From positions 62,001 to 126,000 of the forward strand of contig NZ_NFMA01000004.1 in the NCBI RefSeq assembly GCF_002161175.1: a DNA stretch of 64,000 nt, in the 5' to 3' direction. Every line of letters begins with the position of its first letter. Position 1 is the stretch's first letter. Positions 40,502 to 49,031 of the stretch are shown here, piece after piece. This DNA comes from Flavonifractor sp. An100. GTDB lineage: Bacteria; Bacillota; Clostridia; Oscillospirales; Oscillospiraceae. Both the position numbers and the translations under genes were made by a program. The notes under the pieces are model-generated. The model ran no database searches and was not told where the DNA came from. It was given only the letters and a program-made list of their open reading frames with translations.

Positions 40502-41893
40502 TCATGCCTCCTCAGTCAGCTTCAACAGGTATGCGGTCAGTTCTTCCAATTTCATCCCTCGGGATGCCTTCACCAAAATGGTACTGTCCTCCCGGACGAT
40601 CTGATTCAACACCGCCTTGGCCGCATCCCGGTCTACACAGTGGTACACCATGGGAACTCCGGACTCCCGGGCCGCTTGGGCCATGTGCTGGGACATCTCT
40701 CCCACGGCCACCAGGCAATCCACCTTTGCCTTGCCCAGGCATTCTCCGACCCCCGCATGCAGGGCGGGAGCAAAGGGCCCCAGTTCCAGCATATCCCCCA
40801 GCACCGCCGCTTTCCAGCTCCCCGGGCCGTCTGCCAACACACTGATGGCCGCCCGCATGGACTGGGGATTGGCATTATAAGTGTCATCCAAAATGGTGAT
40901 TCCCCCGGCCCGATGGAGCACGTTCATCCGCATCTTCGTGGGGACAAACTGGGTCAGGCCCTGCTGAATTTCATTGGGGGTCAGGCCAAAATGCTCCGCC
41001 ACCGCCGCAGCCATGAGTGCGGGATAGACCATATGCTCTCCCAGAGCCGGAATTTTTACCTCCCGCTCCATATTGGGCGTGGTCATCCGGCAATGAATGT
41101 GGCTGACGCCGTCACCTCCCACAGCCTGGGCTCGGTACTCCAATCCCTCTGTCTGTCCGAAAAAGACGGTGGACACCGGCGTTTTCCCCCGCAGTGTGGT
41201 GAGAAGAGCGTCGTCCCCATTCAAAATAAGCAGGCCGTCCTTTTGAATATGGGGCAGCAGCTCGCACTTGGCCTTAAAAATATTCTCCCGGCTGCCCAGG
41301 CGCTCAATATGGGCATCTCCGATGTTGGTGATAATCCCCACCTCAGGCTGTACGATTTCGGCCAGGTAGTCGATCTCCCCAAACTTGTCCATGCCCATTT
41401 CCAGCACGCAGATCTGGTGTTCCTTACTCAAACGCAGCAGCGTCAGGGGAAGGCCCACATTATTATTAAAGTTCCCCTCCGTCTTGAGCACCTTATACCG
41501 GGTGCTCAGCACGGCGGCAATCATGTCCTTGGCCGTGGTCTTGCCCACGCTTCCGGTTACCGCCACAAAGGGGATATGGAACCGCCCCTTATACCAAGCC
41601 GCCAAATCCCGCAGCGCCCGCTGGGTATTGCCTACCTTTACATAGAATTTGTCCTCCCGGTAGCTCTCCCGCTCCCGGGCGGTGAGACAGCCAATCGCTC
41701 CCCCTTCCAGGGCGGCGTTAATGTAGGCGTGGCCGTCGAACCGCTCTCCAACCAGGGGAATGAACAGAGCTCCAGGATGAATGGTACGGCTGTCTGTGTC
41801 CACCCGGAGAATCGGGGTGTCCAGATTCTGGTTTCCCCCCAGCAGCTTTCCGTTCACTGCCTCCAGCAGCTGGGATAGGGTGATGGTCTCCAT
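40502..41893 (-). CDS. murF: UDP-MurNAc-tripeptide-D-alanyl-D-alanine ligase
   Basis: MurF adds the D-Ala-D-Ala dipeptide to the peptidoglycan precursor. The N-terminal UDP-binding domain (DTDSRTIHPGALFIPLVGER), the P-loop VTGSVGKTTAKDM with the following TEGNFNNNVGLPLTLL, and the C-terminal domain (ILDDTYNANPQSMRAA) are all present. The 463 residues match. It lies 4 bp after ddl, which makes its dipeptide substrate, so both steps share a transcript. Confidence 0.96.
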   Translation of the reverse strand: METITLSQLLEAVNGKLLGGNQNLDTPILRVDTDSRTIHPGALFIPLVGERFDGHAYINAALEGGAIGCLTARERESYREDKFYVKVGNTQRALRDLAAWYKGRFHIPFVAVTGSVGKTTAKDMIAAVLSTRYKVLKTEGNFNNNVGLPLTLLRLSKEHQICVLEMGMDKFGEIDYLAEIVQPEVGIITNIGDAHIERLGSRENIFKAKCELLPHIQKDGLLILNGDDALLTTLRGKTPVSTVFFGQTEGLEYRAQAVGGDGVSHIHCRMTTPNMEREVKIPALGEHMVYPALMAAAVAEHFGLTPNEIQQGLTQFVPTKMRMNVLHRAGGITILDDTYNANPQSMRAAISVLADGPGSWKAAVLGDMLELGPFAPALHAGVGECLGKAKVDCLVAVGEMSQHMAQAARESGVPMVYHCVDRDAAKAVLNQIVREDSTILVKASRGMKLEELTAYLLKLTEEA

Positions 41894-41897
41894 TGAC

Positions 41898-42950
41898 TCA
41901 AAGTCCTCCCTTCCGGGCCTCTAACGAGGCCTGGATAATGGTTTCACACAGCGTTCCATAGTCGATCCCTACTACCGCCGCCTCCTGGGGCACCAGGCTG
42001 GTGGGGGTCATACCGGGCAGGGTATTGATTTCCAAGAAGTAAGGGGTTCCGTCCTCCGTAACAATGAAGTCCGCCCGGGCATATACCGCCAGCCCCAAGG
42101 TCTGGAACACCCGCAGCGCGGCATCGCCCACCGCCTTTTCCCACTCAGCCGGGATCTCCGCGGGACATACCTCCAAAGCCGCTCCGGGCTGGTACTTATT
42201 TTCGTAGTCATAAAAGCCCTTCTTGGGAATGATCTCAATGGAGGGCAGGGCCTTTCCGTTGAGAATGGCTACCTGGATTTCCCGGCCCTGGATGTACTGC
42301 TCCAACACTGTCCGTCCGCCCAGCTCCATGCTCTCGGCCAAGGCAGCACGCAGCTCCTGCTCGGTATGGGCGATATACACCCCGATGGACGAGCCACTGG
42401 CGATGGGCTTCACCACCACTGGACGGACAGTGGTCCGGACCAGCTTCTCCAGATTGTCCGGGGTAACGGTAACGGTCTCCCACTTGGGGGTCACCACCAA
42501 ATGAGACACCAGCCGCTTGGTCAGGTCCTTATCCATGGCAATGGCAGAGCCCAAATATCCGGAGCCAGTATAGGGCACGCCCAGCAGATCCAGAGCCGCC
42601 TGAATCCGTCCATCCTCCCCACAGGCCCCGTGCAGGGCCAGGTACACCACATCCGCTCCGGCGCAAAGCTCCAGCACCCCAGGGCCGATGGCAGAGGGAC
42701 TATTGCCTTTCCGGCTGGCGCGTACCTGCTCCAAATTGGGAGCCTCCCGGCTTACCCGCTTAAACGCCTCAGGAATGGGCGCGTGATAAAGTGCCTCGCC
42801 GTCGGATACGCCCTCCTCCAAGCCATAAAATAAGTCTACCAGCGCCACCTGATGGCCGCGGTCCCGCAGGGCCTGGCAGACCATTGTGCCTGAGGACAAG
42901 GATACGTTGCGTTCCGGGCTCAGTCCCCCGGCCAACACCACGATTTTCAT
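41898..42950 (-). CDS. ddl: D-alanine-D-alanine ligase
   Basis: Ddl joins two D-alanines with ATP for peptidoglycan. The ATP-grasp blocks are clear: VVLAGGLSPERNVSLSSG, LALHGACGEDGRIQAAL, VVVKPIASGSSIGVYIA, KKGFYDYENKYQPG, and FLEINTLPGMTPTS. The Tyr of the FYDYENKY loop is the residue expected in D-Ala-D-Ala ligases; D-Ala-D-Lac enzymes of vancomycin resistance carry Phe there. I start at ATG 42950 (350 residues) with GAGGTG 7 nt upstream. A promoter lies about 60 bp upstream, so it begins the ddl-murF transcript. Confidence 0.95.
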   Translation of the reverse strand: MKIVVLAGGLSPERNVSLSSGTMVCQALRDRGHQVALVDLFYGLEEGVSDGEALYHAPIPEAFKRVSREAPNLEQVRASRKGNSPSAIGPGVLELCAGADVVYLALHGACGEDGRIQAALDLLGVPYTGSGYLGSAIAMDKDLTKRLVSHLVVTPKWETVTVTPDNLEKLVRTTVRPVVVKPIASGSSIGVYIAHTEQELRAALAESMELGGRTVLEQYIQGREIQVAILNGKALPSIEIIPKKGFYDYENKYQPGAALEVCPAEIPAEWEKAVGDAALRVFQTLGLAVYARADFIVTEDGTPYFLEINTLPGMTPTSLVPQEAAVVGIDYGTLCETIIQASLEARKGGL

Positions 42951-43011
42951 AGTAAAACACCTCATTTGGGACAATTCTGTACACCTATCACATTTTATAC
43001 GCTAATAGAGT

Positions 43012-43040
43012 ATTTTAGCACAGCTGTATGCAATACTCAA
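43012..43040 (-). promoter_or_regulatory. Promoter of ddl-murF
   Basis: On the minus strand TTGAGT (43040-43035) and TAAAAT (43017-43012) are 17 nt apart. Confidence 0.55.
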
Positions 43041-43084
43041 GGGCGGGAATAAAAATTTTGCCAATCTGCCCCCACTGTTTCGGC

Positions 43085-43117
43085 AAAAAAGCGCCCCGGA
43101 CATCCGTCCGGAGCGCT
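43085..43117 (-). terminator. Intrinsic terminator of upp
   Basis: The stem GCGCTCCGGAC/GTCCGGGGCGC (43106-43116 with 43091-43101) with a 4-nt loop is followed by TTTTTT on the minus strand. It lies about 20 bp after the upp stop. Confidence 0.92.
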
Positions 43118-43133
43118 GTATCGACCATGTAGA

Positions 43134-43769
43134 TTACTTGGTGCCGAAAATCCGGTCGCCTGCATCACCCAGGCCGGGGACAATATAGGCGTGGTCATTG
43201 AGCTTCTCGTCCACTGCCGCCACATAGATATCCACATCCGGATGATCCCTCTGGATACAGGCAATTCCTTCGGGGGCAGCAATCACATTCATCAGCTTGA
43301 TGTGCTTACAGCCGTAACCCTTCAGAAAGGTGATGGCCGCAGAGGCAGAACCGCCGGTGGCCAGCATGGGGTCTAGAACGATGACATCCCGCTCGGCAAT
43401 ATCACTGGGCATCTTGCAGTAATATTCCACCGGTGTATGGGTATCCGGATCCCGGTACAGGCCGATATGTCCCACCTTGGCGGAGGGGATCAGATTCAGA
43501 ATGCCATCCACCATGCCTAGACCGGCACGCAGGATGGGCACAATGGCCAGCTTCTTGCCCGCCAGCTGCTTGAAGGTACCAGTGGCAATGGGAGTTTTGA
43601 TCTCCACATCCTCCACTGGCAGATCCCGGGTCGCCTCATAGCATTCTAGAGCCGCGATCTCCGAAACAATCTCCCGGAACTCCTTGACACCGGTATTCTC
43701 ATCCCGCAGGATGGACACCTTATGCTGCAGCAGAGGATGGTCTAACACGTGCACTTTCTCATTGAACAT
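43134..43769 (-). CDS. upp: Uracil phosphoribosyltransferase
   Basis: Upp salvages uracil to UMP using PRPP. Visible blocks are [36 protein letters not shown], and the PRPP loop [16 protein letters not shown]. The C-terminal [20 protein letters not shown] binds the uracil. The 211 residues match. It is 24 bp downstream of tsaB and ends at a strong terminator. Confidence 0.97.
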   Translation of the reverse strand: MFNEKVHVLDHPLLQHKVSILRDENTGVKEFREIVSEIAALECYEATRDLPVEDVEIKTPIATGTFKQLAGKKLAIVPILRAGLGMVDGILNLIPSAKVGHIGLYRDPDTHTPVEYYCKMPSDIAERDVIVLDPMLATGGSASAAITFLKGYGCKHIKLMNVIAAPEGIACIQRDHPDVDIYVAAVDEKLNDHAYIVPGLGDAGDRIFGTK

Positions 43770-43793
43770 ACTGGTGATCCCCTTTATTTTAAT

Positions 43794-44501
43794 TTATTTC
43801 TGTTGTTCCCGCTCTAAGCGCTCCCGCTCGGCCTGGGACAGTCTGTGATAAACCGGTACCAGGTCACGCCCCGCTACCAGTTCTCCCCGGGCTGCCAGCT
43901 CCTGAGCCGCTCGGGCCACACCCCAGGCACTCTGCATACGCAGATTCTCCGGAGCCAGCTCCAACTGTAGGCCTTGTTCCGTCAACGTATTATAGCACAG
44001 CTTGGCCCCGTCTCCAACGACTATTTTTGAATTTTCATATTTTTTCAACTCTTCGCTCAATTCCTCCAGGGAGATGGCCCGGTCGGGACACAGCCGCTCC
44101 AGGCCCTGGCCCGTGGCCAGAAACAGGGCGTTATACACCTGCTTTCGCCGGGCGTCCATGGCACACACAATGACCTTGCCCTTCAGATGGGCCAGCAGCC
44201 AGGCCATGGACTCCAGCGTGGAGCAGGGAGCGCAGGGCTTATCCTCCGGCCAGGCCAGACCCTTGACGGTGGACACCCCGATACGCAGGCCGGTAAAGGA
44301 GCCCGGCCCAGCTGCCACGGCCAAAACATCCACGTCCTTCAGGCTCTGGCCGCAGTTACTTAGCAGGTCCTTCACCATAGGCAGAAGGGTGCGGCTGTGG
44401 GTCAGGCCGCTATTTTGATAGGATTGTGCTACCAACTCGCCGTCTCGGCACAGGGCCACGGAACAAGCGGTGGCAGAGGATTCCAGAGCTAAAATCATCA
44501 T
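43794..44501 (-). CDS. tsaB: tRNA t6A biosynthesis protein TsaB
   Basis: TsaB is an ASKHA-fold partner of TsaD and TsaE in placing threonylcarbamoyl on A37 of tRNA. The N-terminal LALESSATACSVALC and the VAAGPGSFTGLRIGVSTVKGLA block are typical, and CAMDARRKQVYNALF follows. I start at ATG 44501, since the upstream GTG at 44516 has no better ribosome site; a second ATG follows directly. The C-terminal Arg/Glu-rich tail is likely flexible. It lies 21 bp after tsaE. Confidence 0.94.
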   Translation of the reverse strand: MMILALESSATACSVALCRDGELVAQSYQNSGLTHSRTLLPMVKDLLSNCGQSLKDVDVLAVAAGPGSFTGLRIGVSTVKGLAWPEDKPCAPCSTLESMAWLLAHLKGKVIVCAMDARRKQVYNALFLATGQGLERLCPDRAISLEELSEELKKYENSKIVVGDGAKLCYNTLTEQGLQLELAPENLRMQSAWGVARAAQELAARGELVAGRDLVPVYHRLSQAERERLEREQQK

Positions 44502-44522
44502 ATCACTGCATCTCACTCTATA

Positions 44523-44987
44523 CTAATGGTCTTTTTGAAAGGGGATTGCTTTGTCCCCATCCAGACAGGGGACATTGATTACGGTAATGATCCGCTCATC
44601 GTCTCCGTCCCCTCTGCGGATTTCCACCCGGATGGTATCCTCCTCCAGGGCGTCCGCCACATTCTCACTCCACTCCACGGCACATACGCCACCCCGGGCC
44701 AGGTAGTCCTCCCAGCCGATGTCAAATAGCTCCTCAGAGCTGCCCAGTCGGTACATATCAAAGTGAAACAAGGGCAGCCGCCCTCCCTCATACTCGTTGA
44801 CAATGGTGAAGGTCGGGCTGGTTACGCGGTCCCGGATGCCCAGCCCGTGGGCCAAGCCTCGAGTGAAGGCAGTCTTTCCCGCCCCCAGGTCTCCGGTAAA
44901 GGCCACCACAGAACCTGGCTGCAGCTGTTCCCCCAGCCGCCGTCCCAGTTCCTCGGTCTCCCCTTCCCCATGGGTGACATACTCCAC
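44523..44987 (-). CDS. tsaE: tRNA t6A biosynthesis ATPase TsaE
   Basis: TsaE is a small ATPase that resets the TsaB-TsaD complex. The Walker A motif GDLGAGKTAFTRGLA, the switch SPTFTIVNEY, the FHFDMYRL block and CAVEWSENV are all there. I place the start at GTG 44987 (154 residues) because GGAGG lies 7 nt upstream; a longer GTG start at 45005 would have no ribosome site. It is the first gene of tsaE-tsaB-upp. Confidence 0.95.
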   Translation of the reverse strand: MEYVTHGEGETEELGRRLGEQLQPGSVVAFTGDLGAGKTAFTRGLAHGLGIRDRVTSPTFTIVNEYEGGRLPLFHFDMYRLGSSEELFDIGWEDYLARGGVCAVEWSENVADALEEDTIRVEIRRGDGDDERIITVINVPCLDGDKAIPFQKDH

Positions 44988-45028
44988 GGCACATCCTCCG
45001 TTCACAGAAAATTTTCAAACCTTTCATG

Positions 45029-45037
45029 ATTATACCA
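45029..45037 (-). promoter_or_regulatory. Extended -10 promoter of tsaE-tsaB-upp
   Basis: On the minus strand TGGTATAAT (TGnTATAAT) lies about 42 nt upstream of the tsaE start. No good -35 is seen at 17 nt, which is usual for extended -10 promoters. Confidence 0.5.
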
Positions 45038-45047
45038 CAGCTATGGT

Positions 45048-45075
45048 TTGCGTTTCTACCAAAATGTGATAAAAT
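45048..45075 (+). promoter_or_regulatory. Promoter of the RodA/FtsW gene
   Basis: TTGCGT (45048-45053) and TAAAAT (45070-45075) are 16 nt apart. They fall within the longest possible frame of the gene, which supports the shorter start at 45111. Confidence 0.55.
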
Positions 45076-45110
45076 ATATTGTCCAACTTTCCAAACGAGG
45101 AGGTGAGGCC

Positions 45111-46292
45111 TTGGGCGCCCTATTTTCTCCCGTCCGGGAATTTTTCCGGAAGGGCGACTTGCTCCTGCTCATCCTATGTACGGCATCCAGTTTATTTGGT
45201 TTAGCACTGATTTTTTCCGCCACCCGCTATGACGGAAATAACAAAGCGGTAATCGTCCAGTCTGTGGGCATTATATTGGGGATTATTGCCTATATTGTCC
45301 TCACCTTTGTGGACTTTCAGCTGTTTACAGAAAAGAATTGGAAACTGCTGCTGGGCTTCAGCATCGTTCTGATCCTCCTAATCCTCACTCCCCTGGGATT
45401 TGAAGTGTATGGAAACCGCAACTGGCTGCACATTCCCGGCTTCCCCGTCAATTTGCAGCCAAACGAAATTGTCAAACTTCCCTTTATCCTACTGCTGGCC
45501 CTTCAAATCACCAAGCTACAGCAACGGGGCTACGATATCAGCTCCATCCCCTCTGTAGCCGTTATTGGCGGATATACCGTGTTTATGCTGGCGCTGATCG
45601 CCGCTGTATGCGGTGATATGGGTACCTGTGTGGTATACATGATCATCTTCGTGGTGATGGCTTGGGTGGCTGGTGTGAAAATCCGATGGTTTGTACTGGT
45701 GGGCGGCGGTCTGATCTTGACGGCGGTCATTCTCTGGCTCTTTGTTCTCCCAGAAACCAGTCTTTGGACAGACTACCGGATCATGCGTTTCCGGGTCGTT
45801 TTTGACCACGACCTGGACCCCTTGGACAAGGGCTTTCAGCAAAGCCGCTCCATTTTGGCTATTGGTTCCGGACAACTCTTTGGTCAGGGCTACCTCCAGG
45901 GGCTTCAGACCCACTCGGAAAACAGCGACGCCCTCCCCGCCCGGGAAACCGACTTTATTTTTGCCGTCTGCGGGGAGGAGTTGGGCATGGTGGGCTGCAT
46001 CCTCCTTCTGCTCCTGCTCACCGCCATCGTGCTGCGGTGCGTCTGGGTCAGCCGCCACGCCAGCTCCCCCTATTCCGCCTATGTGTGTATGGGCATGGCC
46101 GGCATGCTGATGGCTCAGATCGTTTTGAACGTGGGAATGTGTCTGTATGTTCTGCCGGTTATGGGACTGACCCTCCCCTTTATCAGCTACGGCGGCTCCT
46201 CCATCATCACCCTCTTTGCCGCCATGGGAATCGTGTCCAGCACAAAAGCAAAAATTCTCCCCAGCTGGCTGCGGGATCGAAGTCAGGTTTAG
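45111..46292 (+). CDS. rodA: SEDS family peptidoglycan glycosyltransferase (RodA/FtsW type)
   Basis: SEDS proteins polymerise glycan strands and work with a class B PBP. The 393 residues hold about ten membrane helices. Family blocks are GNRNWLHIPGFPVNLQPNEIVKLPFIL, described here in parts: NLQPNEIVK is the hallmark, followed by GDMGTCVVYMI, QQSRSILAIGSGQLFGQGY, LPARETDFIFAVCGEELGM with the catalytic-type acidic residues, and GLTLPFISYGGSS near the end. I start at TTG 45111 with GAGGAGG 7 nt upstream. RodA is favoured over FtsW by the isolated setting, but this is not firm. It is divergent from tsaE. Confidence 0.9.
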   Translation: MGALFSPVREFFRKGDLLLLILCTASSLFGLALIFSATRYDGNNKAVIVQSVGIILGIIAYIVLTFVDFQLFTEKNWKLLLGFSIVLILLILTPLGFEVYGNRNWLHIPGFPVNLQPNEIVKLPFILLLALQITKLQQRGYDISSIPSVAVIGGYTVFMLALIAAVCGDMGTCVVYMIIFVVMAWVAGVKIRWFVLVGGGLILTAVILWLFVLPETSLWTDYRIMRFRVVFDHDLDPLDKGFQQSRSILAIGSGQLFGQGYLQGLQTHSENSDALPARETDFIFAVCGEELGMVGCILLLLLLTAIVLRCVWVSRHASSPYSAYVCMGMAGMLMAQIVLNVGMCLYVLPVMGLTLPFISYGGSSIITLFAAMGIVSSTKAKILPSWLRDRSQV

Positions 46293-46310
46293 AGAAAATT
46301 TCAGAAAAAG

Positions 46311-46345
46311 AAGAAGCGCCATCCCGTGGGGATGGCGCTTCTTTG
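46311..46345. terminator. Bidirectional terminator between rodA and rnfB
   Basis: A perfect 15-bp stem (46311-46325 with 46329-46343) with a 3-nt loop has T-runs on both sides; on the minus strand it follows the rnfB stop by about 10 bp. Confidence 0.92.
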
Positions 46346-46354
46346 TTGGACTTT

Positions 46355-47155
46355 TTACTCGTTGGCGGGAACGTGGATGATACCAACCGGGCATTCCTTC
46401 ACGCACAGCTGGCAGCCCACACACTTGTCCTGGTCGATATAGGCCAGGTTGTTCTCCACCGTAATGGCCTCCTTGGGACAGGCCTTGGCGCACTTCATGC
46501 AGCCGATACAGCCGGCCGTGCAGGCCTTCCGGGTATCGGCGCCCTTATCCTTGTTCTGGCACAGAACAACAGGCTTGCGCTTGTGCTCGGGCACCAGGGA
46601 GATGACGGAATTGGGACAGGCAGCAGCACAGGCGCCGCAGCCCACACACTTCTCCCGGTCCACCTTGGCAATGCCGTCCAAAATGTGGATGGCATCAAAG
46701 GCGCAGGCCCGGGTACAGTCGCCGTAGCCCAAGCAGCCGAACTTACACATACCGTCGCCGCCGTATAGGCCCTTGACGGCCTGGCAGCTCTGCAGGCCCT
46801 CAAACTCATAGCGCTTGGAGGTCTTGCCACAGGTTCCGGAGCAGGCTACAACCGCCTTCATGGAGACGGAGGCACCGGCTTCCACACCCATGATCTCCGC
46901 AATAGCGGCGGCAGTCTTGGCACCGCCCGGAGTACACTTGTTAACCGCATTGCCGTCTTCCACAATGCTCTTGGCGTAGTCGGCACAGCCGGCGCAGCCA
47001 CAGGCGCCGCAGTTGGCGCCGGCCAGGACAGCGGTGATCTTCTCCACACGCTCATCCACGGGCACATACATGAAGATGGAGGCGGCCACCAGAATCACTG
47101 CACCGATCAAACCGATGACGGTCACGATGACAATTGCCAATAAAATCGGACTCAT
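46355..47155 (-). CDS. rnfB: Rnf complex iron-sulfur subunit RnfB
   Basis: Rnf moves electrons from reduced ferredoxin to NAD and pumps sodium or protons; RnfB is the likely ferredoxin entry. The 266 residues have one N-terminal helix (about 5-29), the CGACGCAGC cluster domain, then CKFGCLGYGDCTRAC and three ferredoxin-like sets: CVGCGACAAACP, CIGCMKCAKACP, CVGCQLCVKECP. It is the last gene of the operon, followed by a strong terminator. Confidence 0.97.
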   Translation of the reverse strand: MSPILLAIVIVTVIGLIGAVILVAASIFMYVPVDERVEKITAVLAGANCGACGCAGCADYAKSIVEDGNAVNKCTPGGAKTAAAIAEIMGVEAGASVSMKAVVACSGTCGKTSKRYEFEGLQSCQAVKGLYGGDGMCKFGCLGYGDCTRACAFDAIHILDGIAKVDREKCVGCGACAAACPNSVISLVPEHKRKPVVLCQNKDKGADTRKACTAGCIGCMKCAKACPKEAITVENNLAYIDQDKCVGCQLCVKECPVGIIHVPANE

Positions 47156-47173
47156 ACTGTCTTCCCCCTCCTA

Positions 47174-47797
47174 TCAAACCTTAAAGATGGCATCCACAAT
47201 GCCGCCGAAGCCCATGAAGGACAGGGACGTCATAGCAGCGGCCACCAGGGTGATGGGCAGGCCCTTGAAACAAGAGGGAACGATGGCCTGCTCCACCTTG
47301 CGGCGCACGCCGGAGAACAGGACCATGGCCACCAGGAAGCCGATACCGGCGCCGGCAGCGCAGACGATGCTCTCGATGAAGTCGTAGCCGTTGTCCAGGT
47401 TCAGGATAGTCACGCCCAGGATGGTGCAGTTGGTGGTGATCAGGGGCAGATACACGCCCAGAGCCTTGTACAAAGCGGGAATGAACTTCTTCAGGAAGTT
47501 CTCCAGCAGCTGCACCAGGATGGCGATGATCAGAATGAACACGATGGTCTGCAGGTAGCTCAGGTCACGAGCGGTATTCTCGGCACCGGCGGGGACCAGG
47601 ATGAGCTTATAGATGGGCCAGGTAGCGGCCGTGGCCATGACCATGACGAAGGTGACGGCCAGGGACATACCTACGGCGCTGTCCAGCTTTTTGGATACGC
47701 CCAGGAAGGGGCAGATACCCAGGAACTTGGCCAGGACGTAGTTGTCCACCAGGATCATGGTAAAGAAGATACTGGCAAGCTTAACAGCCAATTCCAT
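47174..47797 (-). CDS. rnfA: Rnf complex membrane subunit RnfA
   Basis: RnfA has six membrane helices and, with RnfE, forms the core that holds an iron-sulfur centre in the membrane. Cys29 of LGICPFLGVSKK and Cys113 of TTNCTILGV are the expected ligands. The 207 residues match. Its start overlaps the rnfE stop by 1 bp (TAATG). Confidence 0.96.
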   Translation of the reverse strand: MELAVKLASIFFTMILVDNYVLAKFLGICPFLGVSKKLDSAVGMSLAVTFVMVMATAATWPIYKLILVPAGAENTARDLSYLQTIVFILIIAILVQLLENFLKKFIPALYKALGVYLPLITTNCTILGVTILNLDNGYDFIESIVCAAGAGIGFLVAMVLFSGVRRKVEQAIVPSCFKGLPITLVAAAMTSLSFMGFGGIVDAIFKV

Positions 47798-48486
47798 TAC
47801 GCATTACCCCCTTCCGCAGCTTCCACAGCCTTCTGCTTTTTTGCCTTGGGAGTGGTCAGCCAGGTGGCGGCGGCCATCAGGATGCCGAACACGAAGAAAC
47901 CGCCGGGCGCGCTGGTCATGATGGTGAAGGGATCAATGGACTCGGGGATCACGCGGATGGCGAAGCCTTCGGGCAGGAAGGGCAGCAGGCCGTCCAGGCC
48001 GGACATCCAGGTGCCGGAGCCCAGGATCTCACGGATGGAGCCCATCACGGTCAGGGTGATGGTGAAGCCAATACCCATGCCGATGCCGTCCAGAGCGGAG
48101 TCGACCACATTGTTCTTGGAGGCGAACATCTCCGCACGGCCCAGGATGATACAGTTCACCACGATCAGAGGCAGATACACGCCCAGAGCAGAGTCCAGGG
48201 AGGGCACATAGGCCTTTACCAGCATCTGAACCACCGACACAAAGCCGGCGATGACGGTGATGTAGCAAGGAATACGGACCTGGTCGGGAATGATCTTCCG
48301 CAGGGCGGAAATAACGATGTTGGAGCACAGCAGCACGAAGGTAGCCGCCAGGCCCATGCCGATGCCGTTCGAGGCCATCGTGGTAGTAGCCAAGGTGGGA
48401 CAGGTGCCCAGGACAAGGCGCAGAACCGGGTTCTCATTCAGAAAACCGTTGGTTAAAATTTTCAGCTTACTATTCTGATTACTCAT
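47797..48486 (-). CDS. rnfE: Rnf complex membrane subunit RnfE
   Basis: RnfE is the inverted partner of RnfA. Cys29 of LGTCPTLATTT and the Cys of VVNCIILGRAE supply the cluster ligands. Six hydrophobic helices are visible; the 229 residues end in a Lys/Ala/Glu-rich cytoplasmic tail. It is 17 bp downstream of rnfG. Confidence 0.96.
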   Translation of the reverse strand: MSNQNSKLKILTNGFLNENPVLRLVLGTCPTLATTTMASNGIGMGLAATFVLLCSNIVISALRKIIPDQVRIPCYITVIAGFVSVVQMLVKAYVPSLDSALGVYLPLIVVNCIILGRAEMFASKNNVVDSALDGIGMGIGFTITLTVMGSIREILGSGTWMSGLDGLLPFLPEGFAIRVIPESIDPFTIMTSAPGGFFVFGILMAAATWLTTPKAKKQKAVEAAEGGNA

Positions 48487-48503
48487 CTCGACTCACCTGC
48501 CTT

Positions 48504-49031
48504 TCAAGGAATCGCGTTGTAGGCGTCAATGGCATAGTTGACTGCCGTGTTGACTGCCCGGCTGGAGATAGAGGCACCGCTGATGCGGTCCACTTCCTGA
48601 TCCAGGGTAATGGTGGAAGCGGGCAGACCGGAATACTGGCCCCAGAAGGACTCGTTGGTCACCTTGGTGCCCACGCCGGCGGTCTCAGCCTGGCTCTGGA
48701 TCTTCACTTGCTTGATGGTGCCGTCGGCATTGAAGGCGACCATAACCTCGATGGTGGAGCTATAGCCTTTGGCGGAAGAGGAAATAATGGTACCCACGCC
48801 GTTGTCGGCCACATAGATGCCGCTTACACCCTCATAGGGAGCGGGGTCGATCTCAGTGTAGCCGTCAGCATCGGGGAGCAGCTCCGCCCGGGCCTTCTCA
48901 GCGGCAACGCGGGCAGCCTCGGCAATAATGGGAGCGGTGGCCTGGTTAGTCACAGCCAGAGCGCCGGTGATAACGATGCAGATGATACCCAGTACCACGA
49001 TGGGCTTAAATACTTTGTTCCAATTGCTCAT
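48504..49031 (-). CDS. rnfG: Rnf complex FMN-binding subunit RnfG, with Ser at the flavin attachment site
   Basis: RnfG is anchored by one N-terminal helix (about residues 10-27) and carries covalent FMN on its outer domain, attached by ApbE. The normal motif is SGAT with Thr as acceptor; here it reads DRISGASISS, so the acceptor position is Ser154. The rest is normal: GYSSTIEVMVAF, AETAGVGTKV and the usual 175 residues. It overlaps rnfD by 4 bp. Confidence 0.94.
   Translation of the reverse strand: MSNWNKVFKPIVVLGIICIVITGALAVTNQATAPIIAEAARVAAEKARAELLPDADGYTEIDPAPYEGVSGIYVADNGVGTIISSSAKGYSSTIEVMVAFNADGTIKQVKIQSQAETAGVGTKVTNESFWGQYSGLPASTITLDQEVDRISGASISSRAVNTAVNYAIDAYNAIP

Noticed and set aside
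45516-46493. 325-codon minus-strand frame opposite rodA
   Set aside because: Antisense shadow that crosses a strong bidirectional terminator.
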